This document shows positions 20,760 through 29,984 of a stretch of DNA of 64,000 nt, one piece after another. The notes beneath the pieces were generated by a model, which did not search any database, was not told where the DNA came from, and saw only the letters and a program-made list of their open reading frames with translations. The stretch covers positions 16,824,095 through 16,888,094 of the forward strand of contig OX463856.1 of assembly GCA_949825065.1 (NCBI GenBank), read 5' to 3'. A program made the position numbers and the translations under genes. Every line of letters begins with the position of its first letter. Position 1 is the stretch's first letter. The DNA comes from Odontocerum albicorne (lineage: Eukaryota > Arthropoda > Insecta > Trichoptera > Odontoceridae).

Positions 20760-21365
20760 AGTGAAACGGTGTATTATATTATTATTTTATTATTATTAAA
20801 TTATTATTTAATATTATTAAATATTTTATTTAATAATAATGTTTTTTTTAATATAAATAATTATTTATTATTAAAATAATTCAAATTATTAAATGTATTA
20901 TTATTAAAATTATTATTAAAAATAAATATTATTTTTACATTAACATATTTAACGTTTATTAATTTTACTGCATATTAAATTATTTTATTTTAATTTTAAT
21001 ATTTATTTAATATATAATTTATATTTAATATGAAATTATAATAATATATATGAATGTTATTATAATATTAATAATTATATTATTATTATTATATTATAAT
21101 TAATCATAATATTATTAATTTATAATATAACTATTAATAATATATTATTATAAATCCATTAAAATATAAATAAATAATTATTTAAAAAAAAATATTTAAT
21201 AATAAATAATAGCATTATTATATTAATATATTTAATATTAAAAATTATAAATTTAATATTATAAAGATTATTATATTATTATAAAACTTATTATTTTTTC
21301 TTAAAATTACTATTATTTATTACTAAAAATAAAAAAAAAAAATTTTTTTTTATTTAATTAACAGA
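20760..21365. repeat. 600-bp block of almost pure A/T
   Basis: From about 20770 to 21360 almost every base is A or T, mostly irregular ATT/AAT/TTA runs with only isolated G or C. No periodic unit is fixed. It is low-complexity sequence lying directly beside the foldback mariner. Confidence 0.95.
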
Positions 21366-21552
21366 GATTTTCTTGAATTATTGGGTGTTAACATAAGTTG
21401 TGTCCGTTTTTTTCCAATTTAAAAATGAGCACCAAAAGTAAAACAAAATGGTAAATGTTATACGTCATTCGAAAGACAATTTTCTGCTCTAAAATAAATT
21501 GTGTTTTATTTTACGTTACATACATTATTTTATTTGATTACAAGCCTTCAAA

Positions 21553-21826
21553 ATGGAATCGCAAAAAGACGAAAGTGAGCATTTTCGACACCACCTTCTG
21601 ATCGCGTTCAATCGAGGGAATAAAGCTGCCAAAGCTAGTGTCATAGGGAATAAAGCTGCCAAAGAAGTGTAAGGTGAAGATGATATGAATGATATGACAA
21701 CCCGTCGATGGTTTTTGCGTTTCAAAGACGGTAATTTCAATCTGAAAGACATGGAGCGTTCCGGACGACCAGTGGACTTCGATGAAGACCGCTTAAACCA
21801 TATTATTCATAAAGATCCCCTTCAAA
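21553..21826 (+). pseudogene. mariner transposase N-terminus, left arm
   Basis: ATG at 21553 reads ESQKDESEHFRHHLLIAFNR, then an internal 30-bp direct duplication (GGGAATAAAGCTGCCAAAG twice) and a stop, then in the next frame TRRWFLRFKDGNFNLKDMER and SGRPVDFDEDRLNHIIHKDP. This is the first helix-turn-helix and linker of a mariner protein. Truncated at the arm end. Confidence 0.8.
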
Positions 21827-21929
21827 CATTTTTCCCATTTCCCCCTTCAAACATTACCGTTTTTTTTTCATCACCATTTTCAAACCATTTTTCAATACCA
21901 GTAATGATACGTTAAAGGAACTTTTTCTT

Positions 21930-22376
21930 GTGGCCATGCGTAGCTCAATGACGCGCGAGCAAACCAGCAGAAATTGTCGAACGTTGATTTTTGTTATTTT
22001 CACTCAAAACATGTGGAACCCAAGCGCCGAACTTCTGGACTTTTCCCATTCATTTAAGATAGCGGTATATAGTCATGTGACTACAATTCATCTGCTCAGC
22101 CAATTCTACGGTGGTTTGAAGGGGATCTTCATGAATAATATAGTTTAAGCGGCCCTCATCGAAGTACACTGGTCGTCCGGAACGCTCCATGTCTTTCAGG
22201 TCGAAAAAACCGTTTTTGAAACGCAAAAACTATCGACGAGCTGGCCTTTCATTCAAAGCATCTTCACCGTACACTTCGCAAATATCGCGAGCTGCTTTGG
22301 CAGCTTTATTCCCTCGATTGAACGCGATCAGAAGGAGGTGTCGAAAATGCTCACTTTCGTCTTCTTTACATTTCAT
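21930..22376 (-). pseudogene. mariner transposase N-terminal half, right arm
   Basis: Starting at 22376 on the minus strand: KEDESEHFRHLLLIAFNRGN, KAAKAARDICEVYGEDALNE, then in shifted frames NLKDMERSGRPVYFDEGRLN, TTVELAEQMNCSHMTIYRYL and GAWVPHVLSENN near 22010. The last is the WVPHEL box between the DNA-binding and catalytic domains. The catalytic domain is absent. Confidence 0.82.
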
Positions 22377-22548
22377 TTTGAAGGCTTGTAATAAAATAAA
22401 ATAATAAATGTAACGTAAAAGCAAACACAATATCTTGTAGAACAGAAAATTTTCTTTCAAATGACGTATAATATTTATCGTTTTGTTTAATTTTGGTGCT
22501 CATTTTTAAATTGGAAAAAAAACGGACACAACTTATGTTAACACCTAA

Positions 22549-23525
22549 TCAATTCGACATAACCAATTTTTATTTAATTATATTAAGATAGATTTTCTTG
22601 AATTGAATTCCGCATAATAATTTCCTGATCCTTTAAAAAATCGTTAACAAATGTTAAAAAAGCAATGCATTAAATCAACTTTTCCTAGTAGCTAAAAAGT
22701 TTCAATCCTACCGCGCGAGAGTCTTACGCATCTGTTTTTTTTACCGTCGGCGATGTATCTCGATGGGAGAATATTACGAGGAAAGCCCAGAGTGATTGAT
22801 ATCTTCCCTTTTCCATAAAGTAAACATTTATATATTATATAATTTCACAACATACATATACAGCCTTTGTTGTTATCAGTGAACATATATTTATTCATTT
22901 AAACATTACAGAGGTGTGCATTATGAATAGTATGGAGTACTTTAAATTTCGCATCACTTTAATCAATCAATTTATATTTATTTAAAGACCTGGATTTAAC
23001 AAAAAATATGTAACAACATTAATCAAACAGCACGAGACATGAAAAAAGAGTTTTTGCTGTCAACTTCATGATTTTTTAATCTTAAGCTCAGTTAGGGAGC
23101 AACAAATACTCGCATCTCCCCCGGGCGCAAATTTATCGACTTCTGCGTTCGATTATTGCGTGATAGATATATTAGCCTTAACTCAAACTTTTTATGTATA
23201 GGCTGCAACATTAAAACCTATACGCATAATTACTCCTCATGCTTTGATCCTTGCGGGATAGGCAAGATAACATATTCTCAGTTTTCTAACAATAAAGAAG
23301 CCGACTACTTACCCCTAGTTTTTAACTAATGTAATGTTCAAGAGGGTGACTGAGGTCCTATATCTAGCCAACACTTTTTTTAAGATATTTATATTTTATC
23401 TTTTGTTTTATAAGAAATGTTACTGCGATATACTAAGGAAACTTGATTATTTAATTTGAAATTGAATACTTTTTGAAGTATTAACGATACTTGAGTATTT
23501 AATCTCGAATTCAAATTTTTGATAT
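22549..23525. other. unassigned spacer
   Basis: A/T-rich; no repeat or frame recognised. Confidence 0.5.
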
Positions 23526-24020
23526 CCGAGGGCTGCTAAAAAACATTTAGAAAATTTTCAAATTTAATGGGTTGTTTGTTTTCTTATTGGTCCTTTATTT
23601 TTTCCTCGCGTTGGTGACACTGCCTGTCATGTACATTTCAAGTTTCAGTCATTTTAGATGGACAGTTTGTGTTTGACAGACAAGTTATTACAACGCTTTT
23701 TGGCACGATTGCGATTTTTTCATTTTAAAAATGAATGATAGTGAATTTTGTGGAGGTTCCCGTCCCCGAAGAAGAAGAGGACATTGAAAGAACAACGTTT
23801 TGTGATCATAGAGGAGATAAAGGCATACTCGTTGGGTGAGCCAATGACTATCCCAAAAGTGCATTCAAAAAATGTTTTGAGGATTGGCAAAAACGTTGGC
23901 CAAAGTGTATTTCAATCCAATGGGGACTTTTCTGAAGATGATAGTTTTCACATAAATGATTAAATATTATACATGCTTTTTGATAATAATGAAACTTATC
24001 GTTTTTATTATTAAACCTCG
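23526..24020 (+). mobile_element. mariner deletion derivative
   Basis: The ends CCGAGGGCTGCTAA and, reversed, ACGAGGTTTAATAA are degenerate mariner termini. The inside joins a short 5' part to the extreme C-terminus. In mixed frames 23850-23960 reads IPKVHSKNVLRIGK/FEDWQKRWPKC and SNGDFSEDDSFHIND, which corresponds to the mariner end (I-P-K-S ... C-F-E-D-W-x-x-R-W-x-K-C ... G-D-Y-F-E). About 800 bp of transposase is missing. The 71-aa frame at 23748-23963 is its residue. Confidence 0.7.
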
Positions 24021-24289
24021 TATTGCGGATGCTTAAGTATTTTATCGCGTGTTAAACTATTTTTTGTGATAAATTTAAGATTCTTGAGTGTTGTATCTTG
24101 TATTTGAGTTGTCAAGACGCAGAACACGCTCTGGAAGACTTTTTTTCGGGTTTGAATAACTACTTTAAATATAAATGAAATATTAACGTGGTATACTTTC
24201 TGCTTTGTGTCTTTAAAACATATAAATAATACGAATCTTACAATAAGTTTAAAAAATTGTACAATGAAAAATTTTATATTTAGATGAAA

Positions 24290-24490
24290 TTATGTGCAGA
24301 TCGTTCATGACAAAATGGCTCTCTTTGAATCGAGAAAACCATTTTCATGATAACATTCCCCAATGGCGTTCTCTCCGTTAACTGCACAAATGCTTCCAGC
24401 TACCTTCGATACTTTAACTCCTCGGTTAAACTCAAACAAAAGGATATGTTGGAAATGTTGGATCTTTTCTTTTGACACTCCATTTTCTTT
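24290..24490 (-). pseudogene. mariner transposase N-terminal fragment
   Basis: The minus strand reads EKIQHFQHILLFEFNRGVKV, AGSICAVNGENAIGE, and in the next frame KWFSRFKESHFVMNDLH. This is the first helix-turn-helix of a mariner protein with one frameshift. It differs from the copy in the foldback element and so comes from another lineage. Confidence 0.75.
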
Positions 24491-25540
24491 AGTCAACAAC
24501 TATCACAAACTTTCTATAATTTGAAAAATTCAAGACGTATCCAATAAAAAAATAATATGGCATTAAACTGACATTGACATATATCAAAAAAATCTTTCGA
24601 AAGCACTATTGCTTTAGGAACTAAAAACGCTACAAACTTATGCATCAACCAAATATTTAACCCTTTGTGATATTTTTTTTGCCAGTTCTTTTGAGAAAAA
24701 GCAATCTCTTCCAACTCAACAAGAGTCGTGTGTCATGCAAGAAATCAAATAATTTTATAGGGTAAAAAAATAAAATTAAAGCAAAATAAAATATATTTTA
24801 TTTATGAATGAAACTTAGATTTTTTTTCATTTATGTACGAAGGCAATTTAACATAGGTTAACTCGTCAGCATCTCAACATCAAAGGGACGATTAAACAAG
24901 TAAACAAGGAGTCGAGTAGTTGATGTTGTTTTTGATAAAACCACCGGAAGCCGTGTTATTATCCCGTCCCCGATTCAATTACAGGATAAAAGGGCACGAT
25001 CAACCGTCCACCTTCCTCCACACACCACCTTGCTGACCCCCATTCTTAGGGGATGAATCCATTTCCTCCCAGAGCCGATTAAATGTAGACAAAGGACCCC
25101 CGGTATGCATAAATATCGGCAGGTTGCTCTTTTAAACCGGATGGTGGAACAATTAGCGTGTTCGTTAACCAATATAATTGTTCGGCATACATTTACCTAT
25201 GTCTTGTTAAAACCCTGATTTTGTAAATATTCATGAATACCTCAGAAACTAGGACAATAACGGCCAGAGGAAGATCAAGGATAGATTCTATCGAGATATG
25301 GTGTTGTAAACGATTGCTCGGGTTTAAGATAGCTTCCGATAGAAATAGAACCGATTGCAGAGGGATACATACCATACCTACTTGGCCACGGAGGTATTCA
25401 CTTATTTAAAAAAATAGTGAAAGACAAAAATTAAAATTACATAGAAATAACTGAATAAAATTAAAATTACTTTACATAGAAATAACTCAATGAAAAATTT
25501 AAATTAGATAGAAATAATTGAATGAAAGATTGGAGAAAGT
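24491..25540. other. unassigned spacer
   Basis: 24970-25180 is less A/T-rich and could be old LINE coding sequence read on the minus strand, but no diagnostic motif was found. Confidence 0.4.
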
Positions 25541-25544
25541 TGTG

Positions 25545-26050
25545 AAATTTCGCTACATGAGTAGTAGTATTATCTGAGATGATGGAAGAGTTGCGAGATA
25601 TATCGAAAGGCGTGTAGCGATATGAAACAAAGCTAATGAGATATTAAAATTTATATCCTCGAACCGAATAGTATCCAAATTTGTTAAGATGATAAGGTTA
25701 AAATAGTATTTTAGTACCACTTTTGATGTATGGGAGTAAAACATGGATATGGAAAATGTTAAAAGGAAACATATGAATACTGTAGAAATTCATGCATTGA
25801 GAATAATACATGGTGTGACAATATATGACAAAATATGGAAGACAGTAATTAGGGATGAATATAAACATAAGGTTGATGTGTTGAAAAATAGTACTCGGAG
25901 ATGGTTTGGGGATGTAGAAATGAATGATGAAAGCCTAACGCAGGTCCGGTAGAGGGAATGATTCTTTGAATGAAAGAAACGTAGAATATAGGAGAATCGA
26001 TGAAGGATTTAGAAGAACTGAAGAATATAGTCCAAACAAGTTGAAGCTTT
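25545..26050 (+). pseudogene. LINE-D reverse-transcriptase C-terminal relic
   Basis: In near-continuous frame the plus strand reads LMYGSKTW, MNTVEIHALRIIHGVTIYDK, IWKTVIRDEYKHKVDVLKNS and RRWFGDVEMNDE, the best-preserved copy of a family seen at least eight times here. The pattern (YGSETW ... E-M-x-x-L-R-x-I-x-G-V-T ... R-W-F-G-H-V-x-R-M) is the post-palm end of insect non-LTR polymerases. Confidence 0.75.
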
Positions 26051-26224
26051 TTCAACCATTTTTTTAAATTATGAGTATTTTAATTTGAAGTCTGTAATAA
26101 AATGCGTTTAATTCCTGTTTTTGTTTCCACTCCACCATTTCTTAGGTGTTCTCTCTTTTTAGTTTTCACCATGTATATTATTCATGAATTTCGTCAAGGG
26201 GAATAATTATTTGAATACTTTTTT

Positions 26225-26345
26225 TGCGACCATGTAATGTACTATGTAGGTTTTTACTTTTATCTGGTTGTTGGAAGAGATTGCTTCCTGGCAATAAACC
26301 TTCCAGATTGTTTAACAATGATGTGTTCAATAAATAAATACAAAC
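26225..26345 (+). mobile_element. LINE-A tail
   Basis: GCGACCATGTAATG, TTTATCTGGTTGTTGGAAGA, CCTGGCAATAAACC and AATAAATAAATA follow in the same order as at 7916-8016. It lies tail-to-tail against the LINE-D copy at 26350. Confidence 0.75.
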
Positions 26346-26349
26346 AAAC

Positions 26350-26720
26350 TATCACGCTATATCTCTGTCGGGGTAGGCAGAGAGGACTGAGCGCCAGATT
26401 CACCTATCTCGACACATACTATATTTAGCCTCTTCCATATTCATACACTTTATTATTCAGCTTCTACGCGTTCTCTGACTTTCTACGTTTTTTTCTTTAA
26501 CAATATCATTCATTTGGTCCAACCATATTATTCTTGGTCTTCCTCTCGTACGTTTTTCCCTCACATCTGTACTATATAGATATATAATGGTGTTAGTCTT
26601 TCTTCATTCATTCGCTCCATATATCCAAACAATCTAAGCGTGCTCATCCACATCTTATTCAATACATCAGTTGTCAATTGTCATGTCGTGTCTTCATCTC
26701 AAAACACATATTTGTACATT
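26350..26720 (-). pseudogene. LINE-D 3' end relic
   Basis: The minus strand gives RRRPRIIWLDQMNDIVKEKN and VESQRTRR, then a 3' region with TCTGCCTACCCCGACAG. The same block appears at 40060 and 43960. Stops interrupt the frame. Confidence 0.7.
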
Positions 26721-27384
26721 TATTTGGATCCTCTTAATCTTTTTCCAAGTCTTAATAAATAAATAAGTATAGAAAAAAAAATTGCTTTTCGCTGCCTTTT
26801 CCCTGTTTCTTATTCAAAAAACATACGTGTAAAGCTTCGCTCCGTGTGATTTAGCATTGAAAAAAACGGCATTGTTTTATCCTAGGATCAAGGCATGCCC
26901 AGCATATCCCGCTCATTCAGAAAACAGCTTTTGTTATGTGTTTCGTGAAAAGCGCTTTCCATATTTTTGAAGAATGACTCTTTGTATATGCATTGGAGGC
27001 AGAAAAGAAAGCCCGCCATTCTGTGTGTAGACCCTCTTCTTGGATGAAGGTTTTTTTTTTATTTGAATTTTGAATGGCGCACGTCTCGCGCGCATTTTTA
27101 ATATTTCCCACGTCAACGTCCTTTTGGCGGGATTTTTGACATTCTTCCATGATTTATGGCAGACTTACAAGTCTATTAGATGCGAAATGGGCTCCACGCG
27201 ATGCTGCGTTGCGCCTGCTTAATCTTAACTGAAATATTATTAAGTCTGGAAAGTTTGGAAAATTCATTCCTTCGAAATAAAATATTTTTATATTATAATA
27301 TTATGTATAACGTGATATTTTTAATACCATATTTGAATGTAAGTACAGTGTAGACTTATAAAATCTATATACGAGTACATACAT
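26721..27384. other. unassigned spacer
   Basis: Overlapping minus-strand frames at 26917-27150 have low-complexity Lys-rich content and no domain. Confidence 0.45.
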
Positions 27385-27712
27385 CGCCACCCGTTCGAAC
27401 CCCGCGCTGTGTTACTCCCTTCGAGTAACACATACATTTTTTTCCGCCTAGTATTCGGGGAATAAAGAATACCTATGACTTCGGTCATATCTATTCTTTC
27501 AAAAAAAAGGAAAAACATACCAGTGGGCTCCGATCGTCTCACTTCGGTGTACCATCGGATCCAATACAGCGGTGTAGCTGGTGAGTTTGCTGGTGTACAA
27601 CGGCTCACTCACTCAAAGAGGAGAAAAAGAGAAAGAAACAAAGACTCCACTCCAAAGAATTGACGTTGGAATGGCTAGGGGAGTCTCGACTTCGAGGCCT
27701 AGCAACGAACAC
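27385..27712 (+). mobile_element. SINE2 copy (tRNA-derived), 5' truncated
   Basis: Starts at the B-box-like CGTTCGAACCCCGCGC and continues through the body blocks TTCGGGGAATAAAGAA, GGTGTACCATCGGATCC, GGTGAGTTTGCTGGTGT, ATTGACGTTGGAATGG, to the end GACTTCGAGGCCTAGCAACG. Three other copies lie at 41627, 52172 and 53345. Confidence 0.8.
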
Positions 27713-27889
27713 ATAATATATGCAATATATGAATTCAGGATGAAGGATGAGTGGAAAGGATTTGTGTGAGTTCGTGAGTGTGGGTTTCTTCTTGTTGTTT
27801 TAATTTTGGTTGTTTTTGTATTTGTGTTTCTGTGTATTATTTGTTTTAATTTTTATTTTTATTCTTATGATTGTGTGCGGCATATTGTG

Positions 27890-28235
27890 GGATGAATATT
27901 TTTGGTCTTTCTGGAGTGATGATGTGAGAGGAGTTGAATTTATCAAGATGTTTCCAGTTGTAGTTGAGTGTCACTGTTTGTCAGGTTGATGAGAGCGTGC
28001 AACGGGGTATAGTTTTTGTGTAATCAAAAATCGGAAAGAAGTATCGATTTATTATTTCATGCTAAATATCCTCAGTGAGATACAGACAAAAGCCTAGTTT
28101 ACTGGGGATACGACAAATGAAAGGCAACAAACCCAGATCCATTAAAATTGTATGTCCAAATCAAATTACCTGTTGTTTTTTCGCAAATTGTGTATATTTC
28201 TTGTCATGTGTAATAATAAATAAATAAATAAAAAT
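27890..28235 (+). mobile_element. LINE-C 3' end
   Basis: Partner of 2035-2375 (−): GTCTTTCTGGAGTGATGATG, GTGTCACTGTTTGTCAGG, GCAACGGGGT, and the tail TAATAAATAAATAAATAAA. It is preceded by a G/T-rich stretch from 27770. Confidence 0.65.
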
Positions 28236-28370
28236 AAATATATAACAGTGATATAAATAAAGTTTTCACAAACATGTAAACAAAATGAAAATAAATAATA
28301 ATGATTACTATAATAGAGAGAAACGGTGTGAAAGTAAGTATGTATGTTAGCTTCTAAATATATTTATAAT

Positions 28371-28680
28371 AACCCACTCCGATGACCTTTCTGGCCAAGT
28401 AGGTAAGATGATGTTTGATAATAACCCACTCCGATGACCTTTCTGGCCAAGTAGGTAAGAGGATGTTTGATAATAACCCACTCCGATGACCTTTCTGGCC
28501 AAGTAGGTAAGATGATGTTTGATAATAACCCACTCCGATGACCTTTCTGGCCAAGTAGGTAAGATGATGTTTGATAATAACCCACTCCGATGACCTTTCT
28601 GGCCAAGTAGGTAAGATGATGTTTGATAATAACCCACTCCGATGACCTTTCTGGCCAAGTAGGTAAGATGATGTTTGACT
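28371..28680 (-). repeat. 52-bp minisatellite, 6 units, in a SINE1 head
   Basis: Unit starts are 28371, 28423, 28475, 28527, 28579 and 28631, almost identical. Each holds TGGCCAAGTAGGTAAGATG on the plus strand, which is the SINE1 A-box region. The last unit runs on directly into GGTTCGATTCG (28708-28718), the B-box. The array is therefore a tandem amplification of the first part of a SINE1 copy. Because 52 is not a multiple of three and no unit contains a minus-strand stop, all three minus frames are open; the predicted repeats of 107-123 aa are artefacts. Confidence 0.9.
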
Positions 28681-28884
28681 TCCACACGAGGATTTTGGGT
28701 TCGATTCGATAAAACCAAAAAAAAAATTTTAGCTAATGAAAGGGTTTATCAGGTAATAATACTTATACGCGTCGAGTATGTATTCGAGTGCTGTCTCTTT
28801 TCGTGCGGTAGTATTACCAACACGTTAAATGATGTACCGTGATTTATATGTTTACTATAGTGGCACTAAACCAAAAGACTAGAT

Positions 28885-29395
28885 TATTTATTTATTAACA
28901 CTTCATTCTAAAAACAATCTGTCAGGTTTATTGCCAAGCGCCAATCTTTTCCAGCCAACCTGACAAAAGTAAATAGAGCAAGTTATATGGTCGCAAAAGT
29001 AAATAGAGCAAGTTATATGGTCGCAAAAGTAAATAGAGCAAGTTATTTGGTCGCAAAAGTAAATAGAGCAGGTTATATGGTCACAAAAGTAAATAGAGCA
29101 AGTTATATGGTCGCAAAAGTAAATAGAGCAAGTTATATGGTCGCAAAAGTAAATAGGGCTAGTTATATGGTCGCAAAAGTAAATAGAGCAAGCTATATGG
29201 TCGCAAAAGTAAATAGAGCAAGTTATATGGTCGCAACAGTAAATAGAGCAAGTTATATGGTCGCAAAAGTAAATAGAGTAAATTATATGGTCGCAAAAGT
29301 AAATAGAGTAAGTTATATGGTCGCAAAAGTAAATAGAGCAAGTTATATGGTCGCAAAAAATTTCAAATGATTATTCATCTTTATGAAATTTATGA
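28885..29395 (-). mobile_element. LINE-A 3' end carrying an internal array
   Basis: The left part, 28885-28965, is the reversed LINE-A tail (TTTATTTATTAACA, GGTTTATTGCCAAGCGCCAA, CCAGCCAACCTGAC). The right end, TGGTCGCAAAAAATTTCAAATGATTATTC, matches the reversed LINE-A sequence just upstream of 7916. The 30-bp array fills the gap. Confidence 0.75.
28965..29355. repeat. 30-bp minisatellite, 13 units
   Basis: Unit AAAAGTAAATAGAGCAAGTT plus ATATGGTCGC. It corresponds to the reversed LINE-A segment at 7916-7945 (AAAAGTAAATAAAGCAAGTT plus ACGTGGTCGC), so it grew from that element. The period is divisible by three, so long repetitive frames appear on both strands; they are not genes. Confidence 0.92.
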
Positions 29396-29721
29396 ATGTG
29401 TACAAAATAAAAGTAAAAATGAGATATAATTTATTAGTGGAATAGGACAGGATGGTGGAGAGGAAATAAAAATTAAGAAAAATCACAGATTACTTAGACG
29501 AAAATATTAACTCCAAATATGTCTAAATCACCATATCCAATATGTTGAAGAGTACCATACGAAAGGAAAAAAAAATGTAAAAATAATTGATAAAAAATAT
29601 GAAAAGGAACAAAAATAATTAATTTATAATAAATCAACAGTTTCGAGAAAAAGTCTAGAAAATAGACCATCTTTCACTCAGATTCTGTGATTGATCGTGG
29701 AAAGCATTTCAGAGTACCTAT
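29396..29721. other. unassigned A-rich spacer
   Basis: Nothing recognised. Confidence 0.5.
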
Positions 29722-29815
29722 TTAACTGGATTGGAACCCTTTTTTTCAAGTTTCATCGGGAGTCGAACGCAAACCCCTGGGAGGAAGTTAAGCACCTTAT
29801 CAACAATGTCACAGG
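29722..29815 (-). mobile_element. SINE1 head fragment
   Basis: The minus strand reads CATTGTTGATAAGGTGC, then GGGGTTTGCGTTCGACTCC: A- and B-box remnants at family spacing. Confidence 0.55.
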
Positions 29816-29984
29816 GTTTACTTTCATAACGACGTAATATTAATTTTCTTTTTATTATTATAATAAGCTGTTGGTAAATTTGAACTAAATGTTGTTTCCA
29901 CTGTATAATACTGATTGAGTATCTTCAAATGATGAAGTATAAGCTGTATCTTACGGTGTACGAAACTTTGGAAGGTTTAACGCT

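Larger units (their letters stand above)
21381..22548. mobile_element. foldback mariner (inverted pair of 5' halves)
   Basis: The ends TTGGGTGTTAACATAAGTTG (left) and, reversed, TTAGGTGTTAACATAAGTTG are followed inward by the same 5' untranslated region and the same transposase N-terminus on opposite strands. The left arm (21381-21826) and right arm (22117-22548) therefore form a 430-bp inverted repeat around a 290-bp spacer. The spacer continues the right-hand transposase only, so the structure arose from two head-out copies or a fold-back rearrangement. Confidence 0.88.

Noticed and set aside
28347..28718. Overlapping 66-123-aa minus frames
   Set aside because: They come from the 52-bp minisatellite in all three frames.
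28371..29355. CRISPR array
   Set aside because: Repeats are head-to-tail without unique spacers, the setting is eukaryotic, and no cas genes are present.
28987..29370. 127-aa plus and 65-aa minus repeat frames
   Set aside because: They come from the 30-bp LINE-A-derived array.
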